From contig UGGN01000001.1 of the NCBI GenBank assembly GCA_900450455.1, positions 62,001-126,000 on the forward strand: 64,000 nt of DNA, written 5' to 3'. The translations under genes were made by a program, and so were the position numbers. The notes under the pieces were generated by a model. The model worked only from the letters and a program-made list of their open reading frames with translations, did no database searches and was not told where the DNA came from. Shown in pieces: positions 7,284-16,039 of the stretch. The first letter of the stretch is position 1; the number at the start of each line of letters is the position of its first letter. This DNA is from [Eubacterium] infirmum. Lineage in GTDB: Bacteria > Bacillota > Clostridia > Peptostreptococcales > Anaerovoracaceae.

Positions 7284-9539
7284 CTATTTTTTACCGAACT
7301 TTTCGTTGGCCTTTTCGCCGGGAGCCAATTCTCCCCTTCTTCTCATTGCTTCTTCTGCAAGGAATGTAGCAACATCAATACCATGTGAGTCTCTTCCGAA
7401 ACCTTCATCGATACCGGTCTTTCTTGCGTCTTCAGGAACAACCTGAGTTCCTCCGGCACAGATAATTACCTTATCTCTGATACCCTTCTCAATTGCAAGT
7501 TCGTTGATTCTCTTCATGTTCTTGTAGTGGATGTTGTCGTGTGAAATGATTGTTGATGCCAAGATTGCCGAAGCATTAAGCTCTATAGCAGCGTCAACAA
7601 GCTTTTCAACCGGAACTGAAGTTCCAAGGTAGTTAACCTTGATACCCCACTTCTCAATACCACCGTGCTTGATGTTAATAATTTCTCTCAGTCCAACAGA
7701 GTGTTCATCCTCTCCTACTGTTCCGCAAACAACTACCATTGGGTGCTCCTTGAACTCCTCAAACAGTATTGCATCCGGTAGGTGATGTGGTTCAGGTGGA
7801 ATCTCAAGTCCGTTAGGGTCTACATCGAATGTAACCTTACCCTTCATCTCGATTCTTGTACCTTCAGCCTCTTGCATTACTTCCTTACTTGTTACTTCAG
7901 GATTCTCAAGACCAAGCTTGCGTCCAATCTCCAGAGCAACAGCTTCGGATGTTCTTGCATTTGCCGGAACCATCATTGTCATGAGTACAACGCCGTCTCC
8001 GCACCACTCCATCTCTGGCTTGATTGCTTTTCCGTCAAGGTATTTCTCAACCTTTTCGAGTCTGCGATGTACTGTATCTTCTTCTTCGAGCTCATCGATA
8101 TATACGATTTTGCTTCTATCTTCGAATGTGCATCCGCCGATAAGAGCTGATGGATTTTCAGGATCTCCGCCGTACTGCTCTACGTTGTTGTAGCCGTAGT
8201 GAGCTGTTACAGGAGCCATGTAGTCTTCTTCTCTCTCAAAGATAAATCCGTAGCCTACACCACCTTCAATCTGTCTTGCGATACCGTCGCCGTTTCTTGC
8301 CGGATACTTAGCTGAGTCTACGAAGAAGCCTTCCTGTACAGCCTGGAAGTATCCACCAACTTCGATGATTTCTTCCATGAATAGAAGTGCTCTTTCTTTG
8401 ATGTCTCTAGCCATCTCTCTGAGCGGTCCGTCCTTCTTGAGCTCTACGAGTTCCATAAGTCCGTCCATACCGATTAGCGCCTGCTTAGCGTTGTCGCAAG
8501 CTTCCATGTTGTAGATGTGCCATGGAACGTTTCTTCCTTCATCAGGTGTGATTGTTGACTGAATGTCAGCACGTGTAAGCTTTGAAATGAACATGTTTAG
8601 CACGTGTGTTACAGTAGCTTCTCTTACTGATGAACAGATATACTTTGTGTTCTGCTGAGCTCTCATCTTATATCTGTCGCAGATATCTCTAAGTGCTACA
8701 GCATATGGCAAGTCAAGGTACATACAAGGAGCCGGTGTAGCTGTTGGAGGTACTGTTGACAGTGAGATATTGCTTGGCTTAATGCCAACCTTCTCTGAGA
8801 AGAGTGAGTTGATTGAGTGCTGAACGATAAGTTCAGGCATTACCTTCCAAGCTTCTCTTGCTGTTGCGTTAGCATTGTGAGCACCGTCAATCTGAAGAAT
8901 GTCAGCCCAAGCCAAAATCTTCTTTGATTCGCAAGCGTCTACGAATGATCTAACACAGTTGATATCTCTGTAAAGAACGTTGTACTGTGGATCCTGGTGA
9001 GCACCGTTGATACCTTCTTCAGCGAACATTACCGCTACGTCCGGTCCTGCTACACCTGATACGTATGAGTGGTAGTTGATTGGACGACCTACTTCATCTT
9101 CGATGATATCTAGAGCCTTTCTCTGTGCTCTAACTTGTTTTCTTGTTACAGGAATACCACCGATACCCTGTGGAGTACCCTCCATAAGTCCATCGATATG
9201 TGACTGACCCATGTGTCTGATTACCATGATATGGTCAGCACCGTGCCAAGCAGCCATTCTCATTCTTCTGATATCGTCTTCGAATCTACCGGAAGCGATT
9301 TCTGTTGTGATTACCGGAAGTGGCTGTGGGTCGATGTCGCCGAAGAACTTAGCCGGTGGAAGACCAACGCTGTTCTTTAGCGGCTTTGAACAATCCTTAT
9401 ATACAAAAGGTCCCATCTCAAGATTAGGTACAGGTTCACGCCAGTGCCATCCTCTTCTTCTTGGTTCATACTTATCGAGATCCTTGATAATCTCTCTAAC
9501 GTCGAGCTTTTCGTTATGCTTTAAAATCATATCTGACAT
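7284..9539 (-). CDS. oraE: D-ornithine 4,5-aminomutase, large subunit
   Basis: 751 aa. With OraS it converts D-ornithine to 2,4-diaminopentanoate using adenosylcobalamin and PLP. The N-terminal two thirds form the TIM-barrel catalytic domain. The Rossmann-like cobalamin domain carries the base-off DxHxxG signature as D611-E-H613-S-V-G616, with H613 the expected axial cobalt ligand. K624 lies 11 residues after H613, the same spacing I recall for His618 and the PLP lysine Lys629 of the Clostridium sticklandii enzyme. The start is 2 nt after the oraS stop, preceded by a strong GGGGG ribosome site inside the oraS end, so the subunits are translated together. Length and motifs are intact. Confidence 0.96.
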   Translation of the reverse strand: MSDMILKHNEKLDVREIIKDLDKYEPRRRGWHWREPVPNLEMGPFVYKDCSKPLKNSVGLPPAKFFGDIDPQPLPVITTEIASGRFEDDIRRMRMAAWHGADHIMVIRHMGQSHIDGLMEGTPQGIGGIPVTRKQVRAQRKALDIIEDEVGRPINYHSYVSGVAGPDVAVMFAEEGINGAHQDPQYNVLYRDINCVRSFVDACESKKILAWADILQIDGAHNANATAREAWKVMPELIVQHSINSLFSEKVGIKPSNISLSTVPPTATPAPCMYLDLPYAVALRDICDRYKMRAQQNTKYICSSVREATVTHVLNMFISKLTRADIQSTITPDEGRNVPWHIYNMEACDNAKQALIGMDGLMELVELKKDGPLREMARDIKERALLFMEEIIEVGGYFQAVQEGFFVDSAKYPARNGDGIARQIEGGVGYGFIFEREEDYMAPVTAHYGYNNVEQYGGDPENPSALIGGCTFEDRSKIVYIDELEEEDTVHRRLEKVEKYLDGKAIKPEMEWCGDGVVLMTMMVPANARTSEAVALEIGRKLGLENPEVTSKEVMQEAEGTRIEMKGKVTFDVDPNGLEIPPEPHHLPDAILFEEFKEHPMVVVCGTVGEDEHSVGLREIINIKHGGIEKWGIKVNYLGTSVPVEKLVDAAIELNASAILASTIISHDNIHYKNMKRINELAIEKGIRDKVIICAGGTQVVPEDARKTGIDEGFGRDSHGIDVATFLAEEAMRRRGELAPGEKANEKFGKK

Positions 9540-9541
9540 TT

Positions 9542-9907
9542 TTATTTGCCCCCTTTCTTAAAGAGAGCAACAGCATCTGTCCAGTATTCACCGTTTGCCA
9601 GTGCTGTGCCTGCTTCAGGAATAGTAATGTTCTTTTCTTTTGAAATCTTGTAAACAACGTGTCCTGCACCGTGGCCCATTAGTCCGTTGTCCATACAACC
9701 CTGTACAATCTTCTGTGTCTCGAGTGATGAGATTCCCATTCTTAGGAGCACAGCTCTCTCAACTGAAGGTGTTGTGTTCTTTCTTCCAAGCTCCAAAAGT
9801 GGCTCTACTACCTGTTCTGTAAGCTGCCAGAATCTTTCATATAGTTCTTCGTCAGTAAGATTAGCTATATGTTTTCTTCTTTCTTGAAAATCGTCTTCTC
9901 TTATCAT
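9542..9907 (-). CDS. oraS: D-ornithine 4,5-aminomutase, small subunit
   Basis: 121 aa, the usual size of OraS. It is a small helical subunit required for the active heterodimer/heterotetramer with OraE. Conserved-looking stretches are FQERRKHIANLTDEELYERFW at the start and NGLMGHGAGHVVYKISK in the second half. It lies 20 nt after ortB and 2 nt before oraE. The call rests on length, the tight pairing with oraE and the pathway operon. Confidence 0.93.
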   Translation of the reverse strand: MIREDDFQERRKHIANLTDEELYERFWQLTEQVVEPLLELGRKNTTPSVERAVLLRMGISSLETQKIVQGCMDNGLMGHGAGHVVYKISKEKNITIPEAGTALANGEYWTDAVALFKKGGK

Positions 9908-9927
9908 TCTTTTTCTCCTTAATTATT

Positions 9928-11334
9928 TTATAGACCTAAGGTGTTCTTAACGAATTCGATATCTGTCTTTGTTTCATCTGCTAGGAACTGAAGGTCTTCA
10001 GCTGTTGGGTTTGTTACACCACGCTTCTTGCATGACTTTTTGATGAGAGACTGTCTGAAGTGCTTGATGTCAGCTTCCTGGATTCTTAGATAGCTTGGAT
10101 CCTTAGGAAGTACTAGGTTTACGCCTGGCTTATCTTCCTTATCAGGATCGCCGAACTTAATCTCGATTCCGTTCTCTCTAGCAAACGCCATCTGTGGCTG
10201 GATGTGCTTACCTGCACCTGTGTACTCAGTTTCACTTACTACTATTACTGCATCCTCAGGAAGTTCCTGAGCTAGTGCAAATGCAGCAGCTACAGCTGTA
10301 TTTCCGGCAGGTCCTCTCTCGATACCTTCCAACTGAGCAAGAGCTTCTGTGATATACATTACATCACCCTGCTTAACTGTTACGTATCTGTCCATGTAAC
10401 GTAGAGGTCTTGCAGCACTTCTTGGAACGTCTGAGTGGTCAGGGTCTGTAGCATATGGTACACCGAATCCTGTGTGTCCTGTTGTGCATGACTTCTTGTT
10501 GAATGCTTCATCTGATGCCATTGAAAGTCCTGATAGGTCAATTGAAGCTGAAACCAGCTTTGTATCTACAGCGCCGGCCTTTATTAGACCACGAGCTGTA
10601 CCTGTCATCATTCCGCCACCTGCGTTTGTGCAAACTACCATTTCCGGATCCTTGCCAATGCGCTCACGGCACTGTGTAGCGATCTCGTATCCAAGTGTTT
10701 CTACACCGGCGATACCAAATGGTGAGTATAGTGAAGCGTTGAAGTATCCTGTATCCTCTAGGATTGATAGGAATGAGTAGAATAACTCAGGTCCTACTGT
10801 TAGCTGAACAACCTCTGCTCCGTATGCTTCGCACTTTCTAGCCTTCTCTACGATTTCAGGCTGTCCAACTCCGTGTGAGTCGTAACATTCCTGAACGATG
10901 ATGCACTTTAGACCCTGCATAGCAGCCTGTGATGCAACGGCAGCACCGTAGTTACCTGATGTAGCAGCGATAACTCCCTTGTATCCCAGTTTCTTAGCAT
11001 GTGCAACAGCGCAAGCTGCTCTTCTTGCCTTAAAGCTTCCTGATGCGTTTGCAGCCTCATCCTTAGCGAATATTCTTGCACCATATCCCGGCTTTGCATA
11101 CTTTCTTGAAAGAGCTGAAAGGTTGCGTAGCTCGATAAGTGGTGTGTTTCCTACTGCGTGTTCTGACTGAATTTTAGCGATTTCGTCAAGAGTATATCCT
11201 GTTGACTTCATTAGAGCTTCGTAATCAAATGCAACTGAACCTGATTCAAAATCATTGTAGTCAAGTCCAAGTGCCTTCTTCATGATCTCATTCGATCTTC
11301 CCATCACGGAATCATAATCTTTTGCTAATGCCAT
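9928..11334 (-). CDS. ortB: 2-amino-4-oxopentanoate thiolase, beta (PLP) subunit
   Basis: 468 aa, PLP fold type II (threonine synthase-like). The PLP lysine is expected at K102 in ASGSFKARRA. A glycine-rich phosphate-binding loop follows at NAGGGMMTG. With OrtA it cleaves 2-amino-4-oxopentanoate with CoA to alanine and acetyl-CoA, the last step of the oxidative branch of ornithine fermentation. The start codon overlaps the ortA stop (TAATG), implying translational coupling. Without the operon this could be mistaken for a threonine synthase or diaminopropionate ammonia-lyase. Confidence 0.93.
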   Translation of the reverse strand: MALAKDYDSVMGRSNEIMKKALGLDYNDFESGSVAFDYEALMKSTGYTLDEIAKIQSEHAVGNTPLIELRNLSALSRKYAKPGYGARIFAKDEAANASGSFKARRAACAVAHAKKLGYKGVIAATSGNYGAAVASQAAMQGLKCIIVQECYDSHGVGQPEIVEKARKCEAYGAEVVQLTVGPELFYSFLSILEDTGYFNASLYSPFGIAGVETLGYEIATQCRERIGKDPEMVVCTNAGGGMMTGTARGLIKAGAVDTKLVSASIDLSGLSMASDEAFNKKSCTTGHTGFGVPYATDPDHSDVPRSAARPLRYMDRYVTVKQGDVMYITEALAQLEGIERGPAGNTAVAAAFALAQELPEDAVIVVSETEYTGAGKHIQPQMAFARENGIEIKFGDPDKEDKPGVNLVLPKDPSYLRIQEADIKHFRQSLIKKSCKKRGVTNPTAEDLQFLADETKTDIEFVKNTLGL

Positions 11335-11630
11335 TATTTGTTACCTCCCATGATTTCTCTGAGCTGCTTATCGATTTCGATAATTTCCGGAACAAACTTT
11401 CCGTAGCTATGTGTGTAGTAAGGACCTTCTTCAATAAGTTCGCCTTCTACTATACGACCAACTGCTGTCTCTACCTTAACTGTGTCGCCAATTTTAGCAT
11501 CCTCCAGTAGAGTTCCCTTTGTCCACATTTCTAAGTCACATTTCTGAGTGTCTTCAGGTATCTTTCCTGTTCTTTCTGCAGCTTTAAGAACTACAGAATG
11601 AATTCTTACCCACTCGCCTTTTTTTACCAT
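11334..11630 (-). CDS. ortA: 2-amino-4-oxopentanoate thiolase, alpha subunit
   Basis: 98 aa, a small beta-rich protein (GEWVRIHSVVL, LLEDAKIGDTVKVETAVGRIVEGEL). It partners OrtB in the thiolase that makes alanine and acetyl-CoA. GGAG sits upstream of the start at 11630. A strong hairpin separates it from ord, and its stop overlaps the ortB start. Size, position and coupling fit OrtA of ornithine fermenters; no catalytic residue can be assigned by eye. Confidence 0.92.
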   Translation of the reverse strand: MVKKGEWVRIHSVVLKAAERTGKIPEDTQKCDLEMWTKGTLLEDAKIGDTVKVETAVGRIVEGELIEEGPYYTHSYGKFVPEIIEIDKQLREIMGGNK

Positions 11631-11651
11631 TTTGTTACTCCTTTATTGATA

Positions 11652-11677
11652 GGGCGCGAAAAAAGAAATTCGCGCCC
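11652..11677 (-). other. Intercistronic hairpin between ord and ortA
   Basis: A perfect 9-bp GC-rich stem (GGGCGCGAA / TTCGCGCCC) with an 8-nt loop lies in the 69-nt gap between ord and ortA. On the minus strand it is followed by TATCAATAAAGG and not by a T run. It is therefore more likely an mRNA-stabilising or processing structure than a terminator. Confidence 0.7.
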
Positions 11678-11699
11678 ATAGTAAATAACTTTTGTTTAA

Positions 11700-12758
11700 T
11701 TATTTTACGATTTTCTTGTCTGGGTTGATTCTTTCTCTTACGTCTCCCATGATTGCGCGTGGAACTGGAAGAGTAATCATTGTGTGTAGACCAGCTTCTG
11801 CATTGATAACCTGTGGAATCATATTTACGCACATAGCGATTGTTCCAAGACCGCCTTCAACCTCTGGGCTGTTTACCATGTTTACATTAGGTGTTCCCTT
11901 GATGATTACATAGTCACCGGTCTGAACGCCAACCTGCTCAGGTTCAATCTGCTGTGGGTGCTCCATACGAATTTCCATTCCGTTTGAAAGTGTAGCGTCA
12001 GCTGTCATAGCAACACCTGCGCATGATCCCTTAGCTGCGAATCCGTAAGGTGACTTTCTGTCTACATCTGTTGTGATAGGAGCCATGTCCTGAGCGAACT
12101 TGTCAACCTTTAGTCCAAGACCTTCAGCCATCATTCCTACTGATTCAGCGAATCCAACGTGTCCTGACATTGTTCCGTTAGCTTTTCTTGTCTCAAACTC
12201 TTCTACGCTGATGCCGATTCCCTGCTCTTCCATAACTGTCTTACCGAAAGGTGATAGTGAGTTAACTCTCTTTGATAGGATGTGTTCTACGTCTGTCATG
12301 CATCCTGTCATAACGAGTACAAGAAGATCCATGATATGTCCAGGGTTGATACCTGTTCCAAGAACTGATACGCCGTTAGCCTTAGCGATTTCGTCAAGCT
12401 GCTTAGCTAGTTCTGGCTCCTGAGCTGCAGGATATGACATCTCTTCTGCAGATGTGATAACGTTTAGCTTCTGCTCCAGGATGAATTTTAGCTTATCAAA
12501 AGCTGTTCTTGTGAATGAGTCTGTGCAAAGAAGAACGATGTCTGCTGCACCCGGCTTAATGATGTCCTTAGGATCTGAAATTAGTACCTCAGGTCTGTTG
12601 CCCTTTTCTGTCTTGATGAAGTCGTACATTGACTTGCCAATCTTAGCTCCTCTACCTGCTACGCCAACGATTTCAAAACCCTTCTTTGAGAGAATCATGT
12701 CAGCCATTCCGCCGCCCATAGCGCCGAGTCCCCAAATAATTACTTTTACATTTTCCAT
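11700..12758 (-). CDS. ord: 2,4-diaminopentanoate dehydrogenase
   Basis: 352 aa, DapB-like dehydrogenase. An N-terminal Rossmann motif (VIIWGLGAMGGGMADMIL) binds NAD(P)+. A central ILGTGINPGHIMDLLV-type segment belongs to the substrate/oligomer domain. It oxidatively deaminates 2,4-diaminopentanoate at C4 to 2-amino-4-oxopentanoate, supplying the OrtAB substrate. The ATG at 12758 has AGGAG upstream; a GTG 12 nt earlier lies directly against that site and is unlikely to be used. It is the first gene of the operon, 93 nt downstream of the sigma-54 promoter. Confidence 0.94.
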   Translation of the reverse strand: MENVKVIIWGLGAMGGGMADMILSKKGFEIVGVAGRGAKIGKSMYDFIKTEKGNRPEVLISDPKDIIKPGAADIVLLCTDSFTRTAFDKLKFILEQKLNVITSAEEMSYPAAQEPELAKQLDEIAKANGVSVLGTGINPGHIMDLLVLVMTGCMTDVEHILSKRVNSLSPFGKTVMEEQGIGISVEEFETRKANGTMSGHVGFAESVGMMAEGLGLKVDKFAQDMAPITTDVDRKSPYGFAAKGSCAGVAMTADATLSNGMEIRMEHPQQIEPEQVGVQTGDYVIIKGTPNVNMVNSPEVEGGLGTIAMCVNMIPQVINAEAGLHTMITLPVPRAIMGDVRERINPDKKIVK

Positions 12759-12850
12759 AATAACTTTCACTCCTTTTCTTTGTCTAAGCTATATGCCAAC
12801 TAATTTTGGCGATTAGGAAATTGCGATTCTTCGCATACCTAATATGTTAA

Positions 12851-12866
12851 TGCAATTGCTATGCCA
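12851..12866 (-). promoter_or_regulatory. Sigma-54 (-24/-12) promoter of the ornithine operon
   Basis: The minus strand reads TGGCATAGCAATTGCA, against the sigma-54 consensus TGGCAC-N5-TTGC. The -24 GG and -12 GC are both present with exact spacing. The predicted transcript start is near 12840, giving a leader of about 80 nt before ord. The adjacent sigma-54 activator gene supports it. Confidence 0.88.
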
Positions 12867-13006
12867 ACTATATTGTGTATACATTATATTTATTTCGCGT
12901 ATTCCTTTGTTATATCGGTTATTATAACATAAAACAGTTGTGTTTTTTGTGAAGAAGCAAAAAGACTTGAGTTCACAAGTCCTTTAGAAAAAATCTATAT
13001 TTTTTG

Positions 13007-13047
13007 GTGCAAATAAATGGGCGTCTTTGGTGCAAATAAATTTGCAG
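13007..13047 (-). promoter_or_regulatory. Two upstream activator sites for the ornithine regulator
   Basis: Two copies of TTTGGTGCAAATAAAT begin 23 bp apart, about two helical turns. The copy at 13030-13047 continues into a near-perfect palindrome GTGCAAA-TAAA-TTTGCAG; the copy at 13007 keeps only the left arm. They lie 140-180 bp upstream of the -24 element, the usual place for enhancer sites of sigma-54 activators. The same palindrome is upstream of the regulator gene. Confidence 0.7.
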
Positions 13048-13048
13048 C

Positions 13049-14440
13049 TCACTCCTTTAGACCGTACTTTTTCATCTTATGCTGAAGGGTTTGGCGCTTA
13101 ATCATCAAAACCTCTGCAGTCTTTGAAATATTGCCGCCTTGGTCGAGCAAAGTCCCCCTAATAATCTCTTTCTCGAGACTTTCCATGTATTCTGTTAGTG
13201 GGCCGCGTCTTTGCCAATTTGCCATGTCGTCACCCAGAGCCTCTGCTCGCATAGGCATCTGAAGCAGCTTAGTCGTCAAAACACTCTCGTCATCAGCCAT
13301 TGAAACCGCTTGGATTACAATATTTTCGAGTTCACGTACATTTCCCGGATAGTCATAACTCTTAAGTTTCTCTATAACCTTTTCATCTACACTTGTAAGC
13401 CGCTTACCAAACTGCTTGTTATGTTTCTCGAGAAATGCCTCAATCAAAATCGGAATATCGCTCATTCTCTCGCGAAGCGGAGGTATGCTTATGCCGACAA
13501 CATTAAGTCGATAGTAAAGATCTCGCCTCAGCTTGCCTTCTTCTATAAGCTTCTGCGGCGGCTCATTTACAGTAGCAATAATCCTCGTATCTATTGGAAT
13601 ATCACGGGTTCCACCTACACGTCTTATATACATTTCCTGAAGTACACGAAGAAGTTTGCCCTGAAGTTCATAAGGCATTGAATTAATCTCGTCGAGCAAA
13701 ATGGTTCCGCCACTAGCCTGTTCAAATAGACCTGCTCTATCTGTAGCGCCTGTAAATCCGCCCTTTGTCGTACCGAAGAGGATACCTTCCAGTAGCGACT
13801 CCGGAAGTGCTGCACAGTTTTGTGCCAGAAACGGCTTGTTTTTGCGCTTGCTGGCACAGTGAATACTCTGAGCAAACAGTTCCTTACCGGTACCTGTTTC
13901 GCCATATATGAAAACTGTAGCATCGTTTCTTGCCGCCTTTTGGGCACGCTCTATTACCTGTGCAAAGTTAGGTGATTCCCCGACCAAATCATCGAAGCTA
14001 TATCTTTTGATAGATGGGGCTTCTATCTCTCCTTCCATGTCCTTTTTTTGAAGTTCCAAAATCGTGTTGCTCATCGACTGTAGCGCCGTTATATCCTTCG
14101 CCACCTCAATAGCCGCAATCGTTGTGTTCCCTGACTTTACAGGAACGGTACTGTTGACGGTTGTTATGTTTCTACCGTATAGGTTCTTGTATGACTGTCG
14201 TTTATTCCTTGTCGAAATTCCTTTTTTGAGCGCCTGAAACATCGTGCTCTCGGCCTGAGGAACCCCCGGGAATGCCTTGTGATACTCTCTGCCGATTACA
14301 TCACTCATCGTAATTTGCTCAACATCAGACATAGCCTTATTGTAAAAAATACCGACTCCGTCATTATCAACTATGTATACTCCCTCGTCCATAATGTCGA
14401 GAAGACTTTCCAAAATCAGTTTATAATCCCTGTTTTCCAT
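13049..14440 (-). CDS. Sigma-54-dependent PAS/AAA+/Fis activator of ornithine fermentation
   Basis: 463 aa. An N-terminal PAS domain (about 8-118) is the likely sensor. The AAA+ domain has Walker A GETGTGK at 180-186 and Walker B GGTILLDE near 244-251. Its sigma-54 contact loop reads GGFTGA at 227-232, where GAFTGA is usual. The C-terminus is a Fis-type helix-turn-helix (GNISKTAEVLMIKRQTLQHKM). It is transcribed in the same direction as, and just upstream of, the sigma-54-driven ornithine operon, which it very likely activates. A palindrome 47 nt before its start suggests autoregulation. It belongs to the RocR-like architecture; the ligand is unknown, with ornithine a natural guess. Confidence 0.93.
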   Translation of the reverse strand: MENRDYKLILESLLDIMDEGVYIVDNDGVGIFYNKAMSDVEQITMSDVIGREYHKAFPGVPQAESTMFQALKKGISTRNKRQSYKNLYGRNITTVNSTVPVKSGNTTIAAIEVAKDITALQSMSNTILELQKKDMEGEIEAPSIKRYSFDDLVGESPNFAQVIERAQKAARNDATVFIYGETGTGKELFAQSIHCASKRKNKPFLAQNCAALPESLLEGILFGTTKGGFTGATDRAGLFEQASGGTILLDEINSMPYELQGKLLRVLQEMYIRRVGGTRDIPIDTRIIATVNEPPQKLIEEGKLRRDLYYRLNVVGISIPPLRERMSDIPILIEAFLEKHNKQFGKRLTSVDEKVIEKLKSYDYPGNVRELENIVIQAVSMADDESVLTTKLLQMPMRAEALGDDMANWQRRGPLTEYMESLEKEIIRGTLLDQGGNISKTAEVLMIKRQTLQHKMKKYGLKE

Positions 14441-14486
14441 TTAAACTCTCCTTCTTAATATACATAGTACCACACAAAAATAATTA

Positions 14487-14504
14487 GTGCAAATATTTTT
14501 GCAC
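14487..14504. promoter_or_regulatory. Perfect palindromic operator upstream of the regulator gene
   Basis: GTGCAAATATTTTTGCAC is a perfect 7-bp inverted repeat with a 4-bp spacer. It matches the sites at 13030-13047 and 13007, at the other end of the regulator gene. It lies 47 bp before the regulator start, consistent with feedback on its own promoter. Confidence 0.7.
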
Positions 14505-14540
14505 CACCTTGTCGCCAGCTTCAGACTTTTTAAATCAAAA

Positions 14541-14575
14541 GAAGAAGCAACCGGCCAATGACCCGCTGCTCCTCC
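14541..14575 (-). terminator. Terminator of the surface/VTC operon
   Basis: On the minus strand, AGGAGCAGCGGG pairs with CCGGTTGCTTCT (11 of 12 positions, two G-U) around a 7-nt loop. It is followed by TCTTCTTTT. It lies 43 nt past the lipoprotein stop. Confidence 0.75.
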
Positions 14576-14617
14576 TTAGGCCTAAAGTTTAATTGAATAC
14601 ATTAAGCCCTGTAATTT

Positions 14618-16039
14618 CTAATTATAACTTATTGTGCTCTCGCTTACTCCGGCACCGCTTACTATTATGTTGTTAAACGACTTGCTCGGCTTTAGTGTAC
14701 CAAGAACCTTTCCACTCGAATCCTTAACAACGATTTCTGAAGCTGATGAGCTGCTTACATTCAGTACAACTGTATTCATGCCCGATTGAGCTGTAAGAGA
14801 TTGTAGCATGCTGCCGTTATCAGTAGCGATTACCACTCCGCCGCTGATTGTTCCCGTTCCTGTGAAATCAAGAGCGGCATTACCACCTCTTGACGGTCCT
14901 TCGACATATACAATGCCACCTGTAACATCAAAGTTTCCGTTTGAGTCAACTCCATCACCCTCTGCAGATATGTGTATCTCGCCTCCTGTAATTTTAATAT
15001 ACGCGTTTTCATCTACGGACATATCTCCACCTCCGCCCGGGCCTCCGGGACCCTGATTTGTGTTATCATTGCCGGTTGATGGACTTGCTGCGTTTAATCC
15101 GTCATCACTTGAAGTTACATCAATCTTTCCTCCGTTTATATCTATGCTCTGCCCCTCAATACCTTCGGAGGATTCGGTGACAGTTATCGTTCCTCCGTCA
15201 ATGGTAACATTGTTTCCGCTGTGTATTCCGTCATCCGCTGCGGTTATTTTGATAGTTCCGCCTTTGATATATACAAAGCCTAGGTTGCTATCATCCTTGT
15301 TTTCACTGTGGATTCCATCGTTAGATGAATTGATTGTAATCGTTCCTCCAGCGATTCTTACGCTGTCCTTCCCCTGCAGACCGTGTCCGCTTGATTTGAT
15401 TTCTATAGTTCCTGATGCGATTACAAGGTCATCCTTGCTGACAACTCCGTGTCCCGACTCTGTGCTGATTTTTAGCAATCCGGTTCCGTTGATGCTTAGA
15501 TCGTCCTTTGAGAAGATTACACCGTCAACCGTCGATGAATTATCCGAAGCGAATTTCCCCGTTTCCGTCAAAGTATTTTCGCTGTTTGGTGCAAGCGTTA
15601 GGAACACTTTATCTGCCTGTTTTACGTATATTGCAGCGGTGCTCTTGCCGGAGACGGTCGCTCCCTTAAGTACAATCTGAACCTTAGCGGTCTTATCTGT
15701 ATTGACAACAACCTGTCCGTTTAGCTTCCCTGATAGTATGTAAGTTCCCTCATTAGTGATTGTTACGGTATTTACGCCGTTTTCACTTGAGAACTTTGCG
15801 CCATCTCCACTGACAGTCGTCTTGCTGTCTGAGAGCTTAATCTTTGTTGCCTTGCTCTCGTCATAGCCGGAATCCAAATCTCTTTTAGTAAACATGTCCG
15901 ATGCCGAAACCGTCGTGGTGCTGCCAGAGGAGCCCGTACTCTTGCTTGTAGTCTTTGTTCCACACGCTGCAAGGCTTGTCACAGCCAGCATTGTACTGAC
16001 AAGCAAAACCCCGGCTATCTTAATCTTTTTTCCTTTCAT
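14618..16039 (-). CDS. Beta-helix surface lipoprotein (DUF4353/carbohydrate-binding type)
   Basis: 473 aa. A lipoprotein signal peptide ends at the lipobox LAAC (C26), so the protein is expected to be lipid-anchored outside. From about residue 110 to 400 it has irregular repeats of about 20-25 residues built on GTITI-x-SS-x-DGIHS-like units, typical of a right-handed parallel beta-helix. Acidic DDG or DG turns recur. A glycine/proline insert (GPGGPGGGGD) interrupts the helix near residue 330. Such proteins are often annotated as carbohydrate-binding; no catalytic residue is visible. Its start overlaps the stop of the DUF4956 gene, so it is co-translated with the membrane protein. It is the last gene of the operon. 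Confidence 0.82.
   Translation of the reverse strand: MKGKKIKIAGVLLVSTMLAVTSLAACGTKTTSKSTGSSGSTTTVSASDMFTKRDLDSGYDESKATKIKLSDSKTTVSGDGAKFSSENGVNTVTITNEGTYILSGKLNGQVVVNTDKTAKVQIVLKGATVSGKSTAAIYVKQADKVFLTLAPNSENTLTETGKFASDNSSTVDGVIFSKDDLSINGTGLLKISTESGHGVVSKDDLVIASGTIEIKSSGHGLQGKDSVRIAGGTITINSSNDGIHSENKDDSNLGFVYIKGGTIKITAADDGIHSGNNVTIDGGTITVTESSEGIEGQSIDINGGKIDVTSSDDGLNAASPSTGNDNTNQGPGGPGGGGDMSVDENAYIKITGGEIHISAEGDGVDSNGNFDVTGGIVYVEGPSRGGNAALDFTGTGTISGGVVIATDNGSMLQSLTAQSGMNTVVLNVSSSSASEIVVKDSSGKVLGTLKPSKSFNNIIVSGAGVSESTISYN

Noticed and set aside
12783-12798. Second sigma-54-like promoter closer to ord
   Set aside because: It has the GG of the -24 element but TTAG in place of TTGC at -12, and is clearly weaker than the site at 12851-12866.
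15060-15680. Open frame of 206 codons opposite the lipoprotein gene
   Set aside because: It is the complement of the repeated beta-helix coding sequence, rich in Pro, Ser and Leu by mirror bias.
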